This document shows positions 51,260 through 60,651 of a stretch of DNA of 64,000 bases, piece by piece. Every line of letters begins with the position of its first letter. Position 1 is the stretch's first letter. The position numbers and the translations under genes were made by a program. Source of the stretch: Bacteroidales bacterium (GTDB lineage Bacteria > Bacteroidota > Bacteroidia > Bacteroidales > UBA932); NCBI GenBank assembly GCA_017626555.1, contig JAGAIM010000116.1, positions 1-64,000 of the forward strand. The letters run 5' to 3'. The notes beneath the pieces were generated by a model. The model was not told where the DNA came from and made no database searches. It was given only the letters and a program-made list of their open reading frames with translations.

Positions 51260-52216
51260 TCAGTTGCCGTACAATTCCTTACGGGACTGAGGACCTGAAC
51301 CTTTATAGACATCAGGGTCGCTGAGCCAAGCCTCGACGATCCTTTGTTTTTTCTGCATTACATTGGTCTCAAGGAACCTGATCTGAAGATCGACGGTAGT
51401 ATCCATAGATCCGGCGATTTCGTGGCCGTAATCGATGAAATGATACATATTGTAACTCAGACCGTATTTCTTGAATCTTTCCACAAGTTTGCCGCCACCG
51501 AAGAATCCGAGGTTGAAAACCTTGATCTGCTCGTATGGCACCAGTTTGTCTGCAGTTCCGTGCAGCATAAGGGTCGGGCAAGGATCATCCTTGAAATCAA
51601 CCTTTCCCTCCCTGGAGAGAATCGCTCCTGAAAAAGACATTACTCCTGCGTAATTGAAGCCAGACGGAAGAACAGAGGCCCATTCGGTTCTGTTGGCTAT
51701 TTCATATTCCGCCTGCATAACGCTGATGGCACCTGCCGAAGAACCGCTTATGACGATGTTGCCGGGATCAACCCCTAACTGTTCTGCGTTGTCGATGATG
51801 AATGTAGTGGCGCTGAACAGGTCTTCAACAGCAAGGTGTATGGCCTTGTCAAGTACGTTTACCTGAGCGACCCCCACTTTGTCCGAACCCTTGAGTCCGA
51901 GGCGGTAGTCGATGGAAATTATCCTGTATCCGTTTTCTGTCATCATTCTGAACCATTTGAGATAATCTGCGTCATCCCTTGTTCCTTGAATAAAGCCACC
52001 TCCGAACATAAAGATGATGGTAGGCTTTCCGATGCCGAATGCGGACGTTTCACTGCCTTCTGCAGGATCGTAAACATCCATAAACAGATCGCAAGTGTCT
52101 CTTTGGACAAAGAGATATGTCCCGTTTGGCTTTATCTCCGGTTCTTGTGCAAACATAACTTCATTTCCGATACCAGCCATAATGATTGCTGCGATGATGA
52201 TTAATTTCTTTATCAT
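51260..52216 (-). CDS. Exported alpha/beta-hydrolase (carboxylesterase-like)
   Basis: A 318-aa protein with a signal peptide (MIKKLIIIAAIIMAGIGNEV, cleavage near MFAQ). It has the alpha/beta-hydrolase order: oxyanion region IIFMFGGGFIQGTRDDAD, nucleophile elbow VISGSSAGAISVMQ with the serine, an Asp in LMLHGTADKLVPY, and a late His in YHFIDYGHEIAG. This is the BD-FAE/esterase type, probably acting on small acetyl or feruloyl-like esters in the periplasm. It follows the AI-2E transporter by 13 bp and is the last gene of a three-gene operon. Confidence 0.85.
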   Translation of the reverse strand: MIKKLIIIAAIIMAGIGNEVMFAQEPEIKPNGTYLFVQRDTCDLFMDVYDPAEGSETSAFGIGKPTIIFMFGGGFIQGTRDDADYLKWFRMMTENGYRIISIDYRLGLKGSDKVGVAQVNVLDKAIHLAVEDLFSATTFIIDNAEQLGVDPGNIVISGSSAGAISVMQAEYEIANRTEWASVLPSGFNYAGVMSFSGAILSREGKVDFKDDPCPTLMLHGTADKLVPYEQIKVFNLGFFGGGKLVERFKKYGLSYNMYHFIDYGHEIAGSMDTTVDLQIRFLETNVMQKKQRIVEAWLSDPDVYKGSGPQSRKELYGN

Positions 52217-52229
52217 TTTTTTTCAGATT

Positions 52230-53393
52230 TTAGTCTTGATCTCCAGTTATCAGCCTTTCAGACGGTATCAGCCTGCGTATAGCCTTGATATGTCTGAAGA
52301 AACGGAATGCAATCACCCTTACGACTGTATAGCACGGTATGGCTACAATCATACCCAGAGGCCCTCCGATATGTCCTACGATAAGCAGGACGATGAATAT
52401 TTCGAGAGGTTTCGACTTTATGCTTGTCGAATAGATTACAGGCTGATAAAGGAAATTGTCAATAAGTTGGGTGAAACAGAATATGGCGATAAGGATTGCT
52501 GTGAACACCCAGAAATTCACGTCCAGACCGATAGGGACTGCACTGCTGTATTTCAGGATAAGGCCGAGGATCGTTCCGATCGCTCCTCCAAGCAGCGGTC
52601 CTACGTATGGGATGATATTGGTGATTCCGGTAAGGAATGCTATTCCTATGGATGCATTGAATCCAAGTCGGGCTATCAGGAGCAGACCGATGAAATTTAC
52701 CAAAGCGACTCCGGTCACTTCCACAAGCACTCCGATGAAATAGCGTGAGAGAAGGTATCCTATGTCGGAAATAGCCTTTTCTGTGGTCTTTTCGTGTTTG
52801 TCCGGTACCAGGGCACATACTATTTTGGTGAACAGACCGTCATCCTTGATGAAGAAGAAGCCGATGAATACGACCGAGAATATGCCTACTCCGAAACTTG
52901 TAAGAAACGATGTCGCCGAGCCTATCATCGATGATATGACGGACACATCGAATATCTTCTGGAGTTCCTGGATCACAGCCATTTCTATTCTGAAATCCTT
53001 TCCAAGTTGAGGGAATGTATCTCTGAGGAAAACATTCAGGTCGGCCAGAGGAAGCGCTATCTGTCCGGCGGCCCCTTCGATGTATGATATGGATATCCCT
53101 TTTATTATGTTGCTTACTATAGGGACTATGAGTGTGAGTACCAGAAGTATGAGCGCTATCACTGTACCTAAAGATAAGGCCGCGAGGAACCAGTCAGGAG
53201 CCTTGTGACCCTTTATCCTGATTTTCTGCAGGAGTCCCATTATCGGCTTTGCGATGAGCGAGACCACAACTGCGGCGAGTATATATACGAGTACGCTTCT
53301 GAAATACCAGCATATTGCGCAGACTATTCCGATGCCTGCTGCTATGAGTATGTATTTGGCGAGTCTGTCAACGTATCTTTCTGTCTGTTCCAT
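52230..53393 (-). CDS. AI-2E family transporter (PerM/TqsA-like)
   Basis: A 387-aa inner-membrane protein with about eight helices. The family pattern is seen in the N-terminal pair (IAAGIGIVCAICWYFRSVLV, VYILAAVVVSLIAKPIM), a central soluble amphipathic region (residues about 120-190), and the C-terminal conserved ITNIIPYVGPLLGGAIGTIL plus FIVLLIVGHIGGPLGMIVAI. Members export autoinducer-2 or other small solutes or act as Na+/H+ antiporters, so no substrate is assigned. Between the HAD phosphatase (11 bp) and the esterase (13 bp), all minus. Confidence 0.88.
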   Translation of the reverse strand: MEQTERYVDRLAKYILIAAGIGIVCAICWYFRSVLVYILAAVVVSLIAKPIMGLLQKIRIKGHKAPDWFLAALSLGTVIALILLVLTLIVPIVSNIIKGISISYIEGAAGQIALPLADLNVFLRDTFPQLGKDFRIEMAVIQELQKIFDVSVISSMIGSATSFLTSFGVGIFSVVFIGFFFIKDDGLFTKIVCALVPDKHEKTTEKAISDIGYLLSRYFIGVLVEVTGVALVNFIGLLLIARLGFNASIGIAFLTGITNIIPYVGPLLGGAIGTILGLILKYSSAVPIGLDVNFWVFTAILIAIFCFTQLIDNFLYQPVIYSTSIKSKPLEIFIVLLIVGHIGGPLGMIVAIPCYTVVRVIAFRFFRHIKAIRRLIPSERLITGDQD

Positions 53394-53404
53394 AGTATGG
53401 CAGT

Positions 53405-54088
53405 TTAACGCAAAGTTATTCTTTTTTCATTATCATACAGCACTGCTGATGAAATTTCTGCGGGAAATCCGACCAAAAGCCAAGGATTGTATGCGGAAAG
53501 TTCCTCTTCGGTCCTGAATCCCCAGGTGACACCTATTGCTCTGACTCCTGCGTTTATGCCTGTCTGCATATCCACATCGGAATCTCCGCAGTATATGACC
53601 TCTTCAGGAGAGATCCCCTCGATGCCTGTCATTGCTTCCCGGACTATTTCCGGATCCGGTTTTATAGGTTTGCCCTCTCTTTGACCAAGAATCCTGACAA
53701 AGGTATAACTGCTGAAAAACTTATCAATAAGTGCTTCTGTGCCAGCCTGATACTTGTTGGATGCTATAGCAAATGCAATGCCTTCTGCGGATAAGGTGTC
53801 CAGCATATCGGTTATGCCTGGGTAGGGTCTGGTACAGTCATCTATGTGACTGTTGTAGTACGGGACAAAGTGGCTTTTCATCTTCATTATCATTTCATCG
53901 TCCCTCTTGTCTTCAGGCAAAGCCTGGCGGAAAAGATTATATATTCCTCTTCCCACCAGCATATTGTATTCCTGTATGTCTCTTTCCGGACAGCCGCACT
54001 TCTTGAGCGCGTAATTGCAGGCATTCGCTATGTCTTCCCGTGTGTCCAGAAGTGTCCCGTCCAGGTCGAATATTATGAGTCTGGTCAT
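53405..54088 (-). CDS. HAD-superfamily phosphatase, phosphoglycolate phosphatase-like
   Basis: A 227-aa HAD-IA phosphatase. Motif I is FDLDGTLLDTREDIANAC, motif II is FAIASNKYQ, the motif III lysine lies in the KPIKPDPEIV region, and motif IV is VIYCGDSDVDMQTGINAGVR. The helical cap module lies between residues 15 and 90. The layout is that of Gph, which clears 2-phosphoglycolate from DNA repair, but related pyrophosphatases look alike. First gene of the minus operon with the AI-2E transporter and esterase. A convincing -7 box was not found upstream. Confidence 0.87.
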   Translation of the reverse strand: MTRLIIFDLDGTLLDTREDIANACNYALKKCGCPERDIQEYNMLVGRGIYNLFRQALPEDKRDDEMIMKMKSHFVPYYNSHIDDCTRPYPGITDMLDTLSAEGIAFAIASNKYQAGTEALIDKFFSSYTFVRILGQREGKPIKPDPEIVREAMTGIEGISPEEVIYCGDSDVDMQTGINAGVRAIGVTWGFRTEEELSAYNPWLLVGFPAEISSAVLYDNEKRITLR

Positions 54089-54136
54089 ATTGTTTCAAAT
54101 TTTTCTGTTGTGCTTTACATTGGCACAGACGCCTGC

Positions 54137-54144
54137 TACTTTTG
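54137..54144 (+). promoter_or_regulatory. -7 element of a short peptide gene
   Basis: TACTTTTG matches the -7 consensus, 37 bp before the ATG at 54182. Possible TTG -33 boxes are at poor spacing (14 or 26 bp). Confidence 0.4.
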
Positions 54145-54181
54145 CATCAACAAAACGGATAAACCAATAAAAACTACAGAT

Positions 54182-54304
54182 ATGAATACCGACAACACTC
54201 TCGCTTTCATCAGTTCAATGTTTTCATCTGAAGCCACCTATAGAACCTTGGTCGATATGATCGATGAGATGGAGCTGGAACTTATGGATGTCAATATTGC
54301 CTAG
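54182..54304 (+). CDS. Short acidic peptide (40 aa), unrecognised
   Basis: A 40-codon ORF reading MNTDNTLAFISSMFSSEATY then RTLVDMIDEMELELMDVNIA. It has no transmembrane helix or signal peptide. It carries a strongly acidic amphipathic helix candidate in the second half. It begins 37 bp after a -7 promoter box in the gap between the HAD and clpC genes and ends with a stop that overlaps the convergent clpC stop by 4 bp. No family recognised. Possible roles such as an adaptor of ClpC or a small regulatory peptide are guesses. It might simply be non-coding leader sequence. Confidence 0.45.
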   Translation: MNTDNTLAFISSMFSSEATYRTLVDMIDEMELELMDVNIA

Positions 54305-56649
54305 CGCCATTCCACTGCAGTGCTTTCCTTGTCTTCAGACAGGCTGACGCGGATTCTTTTCAGGTCAGCGGTGTTTTTGCCGGACAGCATTCTGCCTGTT
54401 ATAATGTGTTCAGATACAGGATCTTCTATATATTTCTGTATTGCTCTTTTCAGTGGTCTTGCTCCATAGTTGGGGTCGTAGCCGCACTCTGCTACCAGAT
54501 GTTTTGCAGCGGTTGTTACGTTCAGTTCGTATCCTGCTTCTTTGACGCGTTTCTTCAGACCTTTGAGTTCGATGTCGATGATCTTTCCGATATCTTCCTT
54601 GGTGAGTGAATTGAAGAATATCTGCTCATCGACCCTGTTTATGAATTCGGGAGGGAATGCCTTCCTGACAGCCTTTTCCAGCACGGTCTTCCTGTTGCTT
54701 CTGATATCTCTTCCAGCAGTGCTGAAACCGACTCCGCTGCCATACTCTTCAAGTTCCCTGCTGCCGACATTGGAAGTCATTATCACTATCGTGTTGCGGA
54801 AACTGACCGTTCTGCCATTGCTGTCCGTGAGCCGTCCTTCATCCATAACCTGAAGAAGTACGTTGAATACATCAGGATGTGCCTTCTCGATTTCGTCCAG
54901 AAGGACGACACAATATGGCTTGCGCCTCACTCGTTCGCTCAATTGTCCTCCTTCTTCGAATCCTACGTAGCCCGGAGGCGCCCCGATCAGTCTGGAGACA
55001 TTGAATTTCTCCATATACTCACTCATATCCAATCTGATCATATTTTCCTCTGAATCAAACAGATATTCAGCGAGAGACTTTGCAAGTTGCGTCTTTCCCA
55101 CTCCTGTGGAACCGAAAAACAGGAAGGTTCCGATAGGCTTGCCCGGATCCTTTATTCCGGCTCTGTTCCTCTGAATCGCACGGACGACCTTGTCGATCGC
55201 TTCGTCCTGTCCGATGATCCTGCTTTGCAGTTTGGACTTCATCTTCATAAGTTTGCTGCCTTCCCCCTCTGCGATTCTTCCGGAAGGGATTCCAGTCATC
55301 TTGGAAATCACTGTCGCAACATCTTCTGCACTCACGTATCCTGTCTTTTTAGGATTCTTCAGCCTTACCATAGAGCCTGCTTCGTCCATAGCGTCAATGG
55401 CCTTGTCTGGCAGACATCTGTCAGTGATATATCTGTCTGACATCCTGACGCAGGCTTCTATCGCTTCATCCGTATATATGACATTATGATGCTTCTCATA
55501 ATTGGTCTTGAGCCTGTCGAGAATGGATATTGTCTGTGGAATATCGGTATGTTCGACGACAATTTTCTGGAACCTGCGGTCAAGAGCACCGTCCTTCTCC
55601 ACAATTTTCCTGAATTCGTCCATAGTGGTTGCTCCTATGCATTGTATGTCTCCACGTGCGAGAGCAGGCTTGAGCATATTTGCAGCATCCAGACTGCCTG
55701 ATGCTCCTCCGGCTCCTACGATGGTGTGGAACTCATCTATGAACAGAATGACATCAGGGCTTTGCGCTACCTCATTGATGATGGATTTTAGTCTCTTTTC
55801 GAAATCGCCACGATATTTCGTTCCGGCGACAATGGAGCCTAAGTCCAAGGAAATCAGCCTTTTGTCGGCGAGTACAGGAGGTATGTCTCCGGTAACGATC
55901 TTGATGGCTATACCTTCTACGATCGCAGATTTTCCGACTCCGGGATCTCCGACAAGCATCGGATTGTTCTTGCGGCGACGGCCAAGTATCTGAATGACCC
56001 TTTGAATTTCATCTTCACGTCCTACGAGAGGGTCAAGCCTGCCTTCTCTCGCAGCCTGTGTTATGTCATAGCCGAATTCTTCCAGAGGAGAGACTGCCGG
56101 CACTTCTTCCTTCCTGTCTTCTGCTGCCACCGCGCGGATCCTTATGTGAGGGATGTTTTCGTCGCTTTCCTCAGTATTGCCGCTACCTTCGACAGCCGTA
56201 TCTTTATCGAGAAGTTCATTACGATCCAGATATTTGTATATATGCCCGTAGTCTATTCCCAGGTCGTGGAGGTAGGTGCTTCCGTACGAACTTCCCACTT
56301 TGCAAAGTGCTAGAAGAAGATGTTGTGACGATGCCTGTGCGCTTCGAAGTTTTGTCGCTTCCAAGATAGTGAAACTCAGCACGTTCTGTGTTCCTCTCGA
56401 AAATGAGACCTTATCGATGTCTGAATACGGGATGTGCTCGTTTGTGAATATTTTTTCGTCGATGAACTGCTTCATCTCGTCAATGTCTATCATTGCACCG
56501 CGCAGGGCATCTACAGCAGTGTTTTCCCGATGGCGAATTATGCCCAGGAACAGATGGTCCGGGGCTATTCCGTAACTTCCGGTGCGCATCGCTTCTTCTC
56601 GGGAGAAGTTTATGATTGAACTGAGTTCGTCTGATATGCTGATTTCCAT
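54301..56649 (-). CDS. clpC: ClpC-type ATP-dependent Clp protease ATP-binding subunit
   Basis: A 782-aa AAA+ unfoldase that feeds substrates to ClpP. N-terminal Clp repeats are seen (EEAMRTGSYGIAPDHLFLGI, SSQHLLLALCKVGSSYG). The first AAA module has Walker A GDPGVGKSAIVEG and Walker B VILFIDEFHTIVG, the second Walker A GSTGVGKTQLAKSLAEYL and Walker B VVLLDEIEKAHPDV. The C-terminal small domain includes YDPNYGARPLKRAIQKYIED. The start MEISISDELSSIINFSREEA matches the family, so the longer open frame (32 codons more) is rejected. A -7 box is 31 bp upstream, divergent from gyrA. The middle domain is short, as in ClpC-like proteins of this phylum. Confidence 0.92.
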   Translation of the reverse strand: MEISISDELSSIINFSREEAMRTGSYGIAPDHLFLGIIRHRENTAVDALRGAMIDIDEMKQFIDEKIFTNEHIPYSDIDKVSFSRGTQNVLSFTILEATKLRSAQASSQHLLLALCKVGSSYGSTYLHDLGIDYGHIYKYLDRNELLDKDTAVEGSGNTEESDENIPHIRIRAVAAEDRKEEVPAVSPLEEFGYDITQAAREGRLDPLVGREDEIQRVIQILGRRRKNNPMLVGDPGVGKSAIVEGIAIKIVTGDIPPVLADKRLISLDLGSIVAGTKYRGDFEKRLKSIINEVAQSPDVILFIDEFHTIVGAGGASGSLDAANMLKPALARGDIQCIGATTMDEFRKIVEKDGALDRRFQKIVVEHTDIPQTISILDRLKTNYEKHHNVIYTDEAIEACVRMSDRYITDRCLPDKAIDAMDEAGSMVRLKNPKKTGYVSAEDVATVISKMTGIPSGRIAEGEGSKLMKMKSKLQSRIIGQDEAIDKVVRAIQRNRAGIKDPGKPIGTFLFFGSTGVGKTQLAKSLAEYLFDSEENMIRLDMSEYMEKFNVSRLIGAPPGYVGFEEGGQLSERVRRKPYCVVLLDEIEKAHPDVFNVLLQVMDEGRLTDSNGRTVSFRNTIVIMTSNVGSRELEEYGSGVGFSTAGRDIRSNRKTVLEKAVRKAFPPEFINRVDEQIFFNSLTKEDIGKIIDIELKGLKKRVKEAGYELNVTTAAKHLVAECGYDPNYGARPLKRAIQKYIEDPVSEHIITGRMLSGKNTADLKRIRVSLSEDKESTAVEWR

Positions 56650-56679
56650 ATTGGCAAAGTTCTTTTGATTTTCATTGCA

Positions 56680-56687
56680 CAAAATTA
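56680..56687 (-). promoter_or_regulatory. -7 element of clpC
   Basis: The minus strand reads TAATTTTG, an exact -7 match, 31 bp before the ATG at 56649. The gyrA box is 13 bp away on the other strand (56700-56707). Confidence 0.5.
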
Positions 56688-56699
56688 CTATTTTTTTTG

Positions 56700-56707
56700 T
56701 AACTTTG
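56700..56707 (+). promoter_or_regulatory. -7 element of gyrA
   Basis: TAACTTTG matches the -7 consensus, 41 bp before the gyrA ATG at 56748. Confidence 0.5.
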
Positions 56708-56747
56708 CCAAGATGTAAAATTGAGCATAAAAAGAAAAATTGCATAT

Positions 56748-59252
56748 ATGGAAAATGAGGTAAAGACAGGTAGGATTGAGCAGGTCAATATCGATCAGCA
56801 GATGAGGAGTGCGTATATCGATTACTCTATGTCTGTAATCGTTTCAAGAGCGCTCCCTGATGTGCGCGACGGTATGAAACCTGTGCATAGAAGGGTGCTG
56901 TTCGGAATGGAAGGCCTCGGACTTACATATTCCAGCCAGACAAAGAAATCAGCCAGAATCGTAGGTGAGGTTCTCGGTAAATATCATCCGCACGGAGATT
57001 TAAGCGTTTATGACGCAATGGCTCGTATGGCTCAGGATTGGAGCCTGAGATATCCTCTCGTGTTCGGACAGGGTAACTTCGGTTCGATGGATGGTGACCC
57101 TGTCGCTGCTATGCGTTATACAGAGGCAAAACTTGCGAAACTTTCTGACGAGGTTCTTGCGGATCTCGACAAGGATACTGTAGATTTTCAGAATAACTTC
57201 GACGATTCCCTCCAGGAGCCGACTGTGCTTCCGACGAAACTTCCGCTTCTTCTCTTGAACGGATCGTCAGGAATCGCTGTCGGAATGGCTACGAATATGG
57301 CACCGCACAATCTTTCGGAGTGCTGCGATGCGATATGTGCCTATATTGATAATCCGGATATAACGATTGATGAATTGATGCAGTATGTCAAGGGACCGGA
57401 TTTCCCTACAGGAGGTATAATCCAGGGTCGCCAGGGCATAAGGGATGCATTCGAGACCGGACGTGGCCGTATAGTCATACGTTCCAAGACCGATATCGAG
57501 GTAAGTGACTCAGGACGTGAGACAATCGTTGTGACAGAGATACCTTATATGGTGAACAAACGCGAGATGATCGAGAAGATCGCTGAACTCGTGGAGACCA
57601 AGAAGGTGGACGGAATCGCATACATCAACGATGAGACTACAATGAAGGGAGTCCGCATTGTGATCAGGCTGAAGAAGGATGCCAATGCCAATGTGGTTCT
57701 GAATATGCTTTATAAATATTCTCCGCTTCAGTCAAGTTTCTCAGTCAACAATGTCGCTCTTGTCAACGGTCGTCCGCGTACACTTAATCTGAAGGATCTG
57801 ATCAAGTATTTTGTAAGACACAGACACGATGTTGTCGTAAGGAGGACAAAGTTCGATCTCGAGAAGGCTCGCAAGAGGGCGCATATCCTCGAGGGATTGC
57901 TCAAGGCTCTTGACGTTATCGATCAGATCATCAATATCATACGTTCTTCGAAGAGCGTCGAGGATGCCAAGAACGAATTGATGGAGACATTTGCATTTAC
58001 TGATGTTCAGGCAACTGCTATCGTCGAGATGCGTCTGCGTCAACTCACCGGACTCGAAAGAGAGAAACTTCAGAATGAGTATGACGAACTTATGAAGTTC
58101 ATCCGTTATTGCGAGGATGTGCTTGCTGACGAAAGGCTCCAGATGGGTATCATAAAGGATGAGACTCTTGAAATGAAGGAGAAATATGGCGATGCCAGAA
58201 GATCGGAAATAGCCCTTTCTGCCGAGGAATTCAATCCTGAAGATTTCTATGCTGATGAAGATGTGGTGATTACCATTTCACACCTCGGCTACATCAAGAG
58301 GACCTCTCTCACTGAATACCGCCTTCAGAACAGAGGTGGTGTCGGAATGAAGGGTAGTGCTACCCGTGATGAAGACTTCATAGAGCATATATATGTTGCC
58401 AATATGCACAGTACGATGCTCCTCTTCACACAGAACGGTCGCTGCTACTGGCTTAAGGTATATGAAATCCCAGAGGGGTCGCGTGCTTCTAAGGGACGTG
58501 CAATCCAGAATGTCATAAACATTGAGCCGGATGACAAGATCAAGACATATCTCAATGTCAGGAATCTCAAGGATGAGGATTATATAAACAATAATTATAT
58601 AGTTCTCGGAACAAAGAGGGGTATTATAAAGAAGACCTCGCTTGAGGCATATTCTAGGCCTAGAACCAACGGAGTCATTGCAATAACTGTTCGTGAAGGC
58701 GACGAACTTCTCGATGCTGTAATGACCAACGGACAGAGTGAAATCCTTCTTGCAGGACGTCACGGACGCTGCTGCCGATTTGACGAAAGCGATGCACGCG
58801 CCCTTGGAAGAACCGCTTCAGGAGTTCGTGGCATAAATATTGATGACGATGATGAAGTAATAGGAATGATTGCTTACGATCCGACCGCTGAAGACGCCAA
58901 GGCGCACAGCCTGCTTGTTGTCAGCGAACACGGCTATGGCAAGCGTTCCGATTTCGATGAATATCGCAAGACCAGCAGAGGAGGAAAGGGAGTCAAGACT
59001 CTGAATATCACTGATAAGACAGGAGAACTTGTTGCGATGAAGAATGTAACTGATGAAAACGATCTGATGATCATCAACCGTTCTGGTATCACGATAAGGA
59101 TGGCTGTATCTGATATAAAGGTGGCGGGACGCGCAACGCAGGGCGTACGCCTTATCAACATCAAGGACGGTGACGCAATTGCAGCGATTTCTGCAGTGAA
59201 CAAGAGTGAAGACGGTAGTGAAGAACCGGCTCAAGAACAGACTAATGAATAA
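56748..59252 (+). CDS. gyrA: DNA gyrase subunit A
   Basis: An 834-aa topoisomerase subunit that cuts and rejoins DNA to introduce negative supercoils with GyrB (not in this window). The winged-helix region contains [20 protein letters not shown], the quinolone-resistance region [19 protein letters not shown] and the catalytic tyrosine at residue 124 ([13 protein letters not shown]). The C-terminal beta-pinwheel has the GyrA-box variant [11 protein letters not shown] instead of QRRGGKG. Start [20 protein letters not shown] is chosen; a TTG nine codons upstream is unnecessary. The C-terminal tail is acidic and Glu/Gln-rich. The TPR gene follows after 21 bp. Confidence 0.96.
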   Translation: MENEVKTGRIEQVNIDQQMRSAYIDYSMSVIVSRALPDVRDGMKPVHRRVLFGMEGLGLTYSSQTKKSARIVGEVLGKYHPHGDLSVYDAMARMAQDWSLRYPLVFGQGNFGSMDGDPVAAMRYTEAKLAKLSDEVLADLDKDTVDFQNNFDDSLQEPTVLPTKLPLLLLNGSSGIAVGMATNMAPHNLSECCDAICAYIDNPDITIDELMQYVKGPDFPTGGIIQGRQGIRDAFETGRGRIVIRSKTDIEVSDSGRETIVVTEIPYMVNKREMIEKIAELVETKKVDGIAYINDETTMKGVRIVIRLKKDANANVVLNMLYKYSPLQSSFSVNNVALVNGRPRTLNLKDLIKYFVRHRHDVVVRRTKFDLEKARKRAHILEGLLKALDVIDQIINIIRSSKSVEDAKNELMETFAFTDVQATAIVEMRLRQLTGLEREKLQNEYDELMKFIRYCEDVLADERLQMGIIKDETLEMKEKYGDARRSEIALSAEEFNPEDFYADEDVVITISHLGYIKRTSLTEYRLQNRGGVGMKGSATRDEDFIEHIYVANMHSTMLLFTQNGRCYWLKVYEIPEGSRASKGRAIQNVINIEPDDKIKTYLNVRNLKDEDYINNNYIVLGTKRGIIKKTSLEAYSRPRTNGVIAITVREGDELLDAVMTNGQSEILLAGRHGRCCRFDESDARALGRTASGVRGINIDDDDEVIGMIAYDPTAEDAKAHSLLVVSEHGYGKRSDFDEYRKTSRGGKGVKTLNITDKTGELVAMKNVTDENDLMIINRSGITIRMAVSDIKVAGRATQGVRLINIKDGDAIAAISAVNKSEDGSEEPAQEQTNE

Positions 59253-59273
59253 ATAACTTAATACCATATTATT

Positions 59274-60596
59274 ATGAAAAGAATTTTGATCGCATTGGCA
59301 GTCCTCGTTTCAGTTCAGGTCGCTGATGCACAGACAAAGACCCCAGAGGCAGCCAGAAAGGCAGTCGAGAACGCTGAGGCAGCATCCAAGGATGCAAAGA
59401 AGGCTGCAAAGGTTGCAACCTGGACTAAACTCGCAGGTGCTTATATGGATGCATACAATGCTCCTGCAGGAAATGCTTGGCTTGGTGCTTCAAAGCAGGA
59501 ACTTCAACTCCTTATGGGTGCTGATAAGCCTCTTTCTACAGAAATGACAGTGGTTGGTGGCGAGCAACTTGAAAAGGAGACTTATTCAAACAAGGAATTC
59601 TACTACAGCCCTGCAGGTCAACTTGTTCTCATCAACGTGACAAAGCCAGTCGTAGAAGATGCTCTTGGCGGAGCGCTTGAGGCATACAAGAAGGCATACG
59701 AAGTGGATGTGAAGCAGTCAAAGACAAAGGATATCGTGGCAGGTCTTGCACAGATCGCTCAGAAATATCTTGACGAGGGTATGAACAGTTACTCTTTCGG
59801 CAATCTTGCTGAGGCCAGCGATCTTTTCGAGAAGGCTGCGATTGCATCTGCAACTGCTCCTCTTTCAAAGATCGATACTACTGCAGTTTACAATGCAGGT
59901 TATACAGCCTGGGCTATGAAGGATTATGAGAGAGCAAAAGGATTCTTCGAGAAGTGCCTTGAAATAGGTTATCATTATGAGGGTGGCGAAGTTTTCGCGA
60001 AACTTGGAGATGTATATTCAAATCTCGGCGATCCTAAGAAAGGTGCAGAGACTCTCGAGCAGGGTTTTGTAATGTACCCGCAGAGCCAGAGCATCCTCAT
60101 CGGTCTCATCAACTACTATATGACAAGCGGTGAGAATGCTGACCGTCTTTTCGTACTCATCGATGAGGCAAAGAAGAATGAGCCTAACAATGCTTCTCTC
60201 TATTATGTAGAAGGTAACATCTACAAGGAACTCAAGAATACAGAGAAGGCTATCGAGGCATATATGAAGTGTTCAGAAATAAATCCTGAGTATGAATTCG
60301 GTTACATCGGTGCAGGTATTCTTTATTATGAGACTGCAATCGAACTTCAGGAGAAGGCTGCAAACGAACTTGACGACAACAAGTACAACGCAATTGTAGC
60401 AGATTTCGAGAAGGCGCTCCAGAATGCTATCGCTCCATTCGAGCAGGCATACAACGTGTCTAAGGACAATGGTCTGAAAGTGAATATCGCAGAGTACCTC
60501 AAGAACATCTACTATCGCTTCAGCAGCAACGGCCCAGAGTATGAGGCTGGCTACAAGAAGTATGATGAGGTAGTCAAGACAGGTCAGGCTAACTAA
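59274..60596 (+). CDS. Exported TPR-repeat protein
   Basis: A 440-aa protein with signal peptide (MKRILIALAVLVSVQVADAQ). An Ala/Lys-rich helical stretch (about 21-48, possible coiled coil) is followed by a beta-like segment and then tetratricopeptide repeats: TAVYNAGYTAWAMKDYERAK, AKLGDVYSNLGDPKKGAETL, SLYYVEGNIYKELKNTEKAI, EFGYIGAGILYYETAIELQE. It is probably a periplasmic scaffold. No partner is evident from neighbours (gyrA upstream, phoH convergent). It is followed by the bidirectional terminator at 60619-60651. Confidence 0.85.
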   Translation: MKRILIALAVLVSVQVADAQTKTPEAARKAVENAEAASKDAKKAAKVATWTKLAGAYMDAYNAPAGNAWLGASKQELQLLMGADKPLSTEMTVVGGEQLEKETYSNKEFYYSPAGQLVLINVTKPVVEDALGGALEAYKKAYEVDVKQSKTKDIVAGLAQIAQKYLDEGMNSYSFGNLAEASDLFEKAAIASATAPLSKIDTTAVYNAGYTAWAMKDYERAKGFFEKCLEIGYHYEGGEVFAKLGDVYSNLGDPKKGAETLEQGFVMYPQSQSILIGLINYYMTSGENADRLFVLIDEAKKNEPNNASLYYVEGNIYKELKNTEKAIEAYMKCSEINPEYEFGYIGAGILYYETAIELQEKAANELDDNKYNAIVADFEKALQNAIAPFEQAYNVSKDNGLKVNIAEYLKNIYYRFSSNGPEYEAGYKKYDEVVKTGQAN

Positions 60597-60618
60597 GAAT
60601 AAATCAATTGAAATATAG

Positions 60619-60651
60619 AAAAGGGGAGACGGTTATACCGTTTCCCCTTTT
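60619..60651. terminator. Bidirectional terminator that includes the phoH stop codon
   Basis: A 15-bp stem with one G-T pair (60619-60633 with 60637-60651, centre GGGGAGACGGT) and a 3-nt loop has A-run and T-run flanks, so it can terminate on both strands. The phoH stop codon covers 60633-60635, and its last codons lie in the other arm. Confidence 0.85.
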
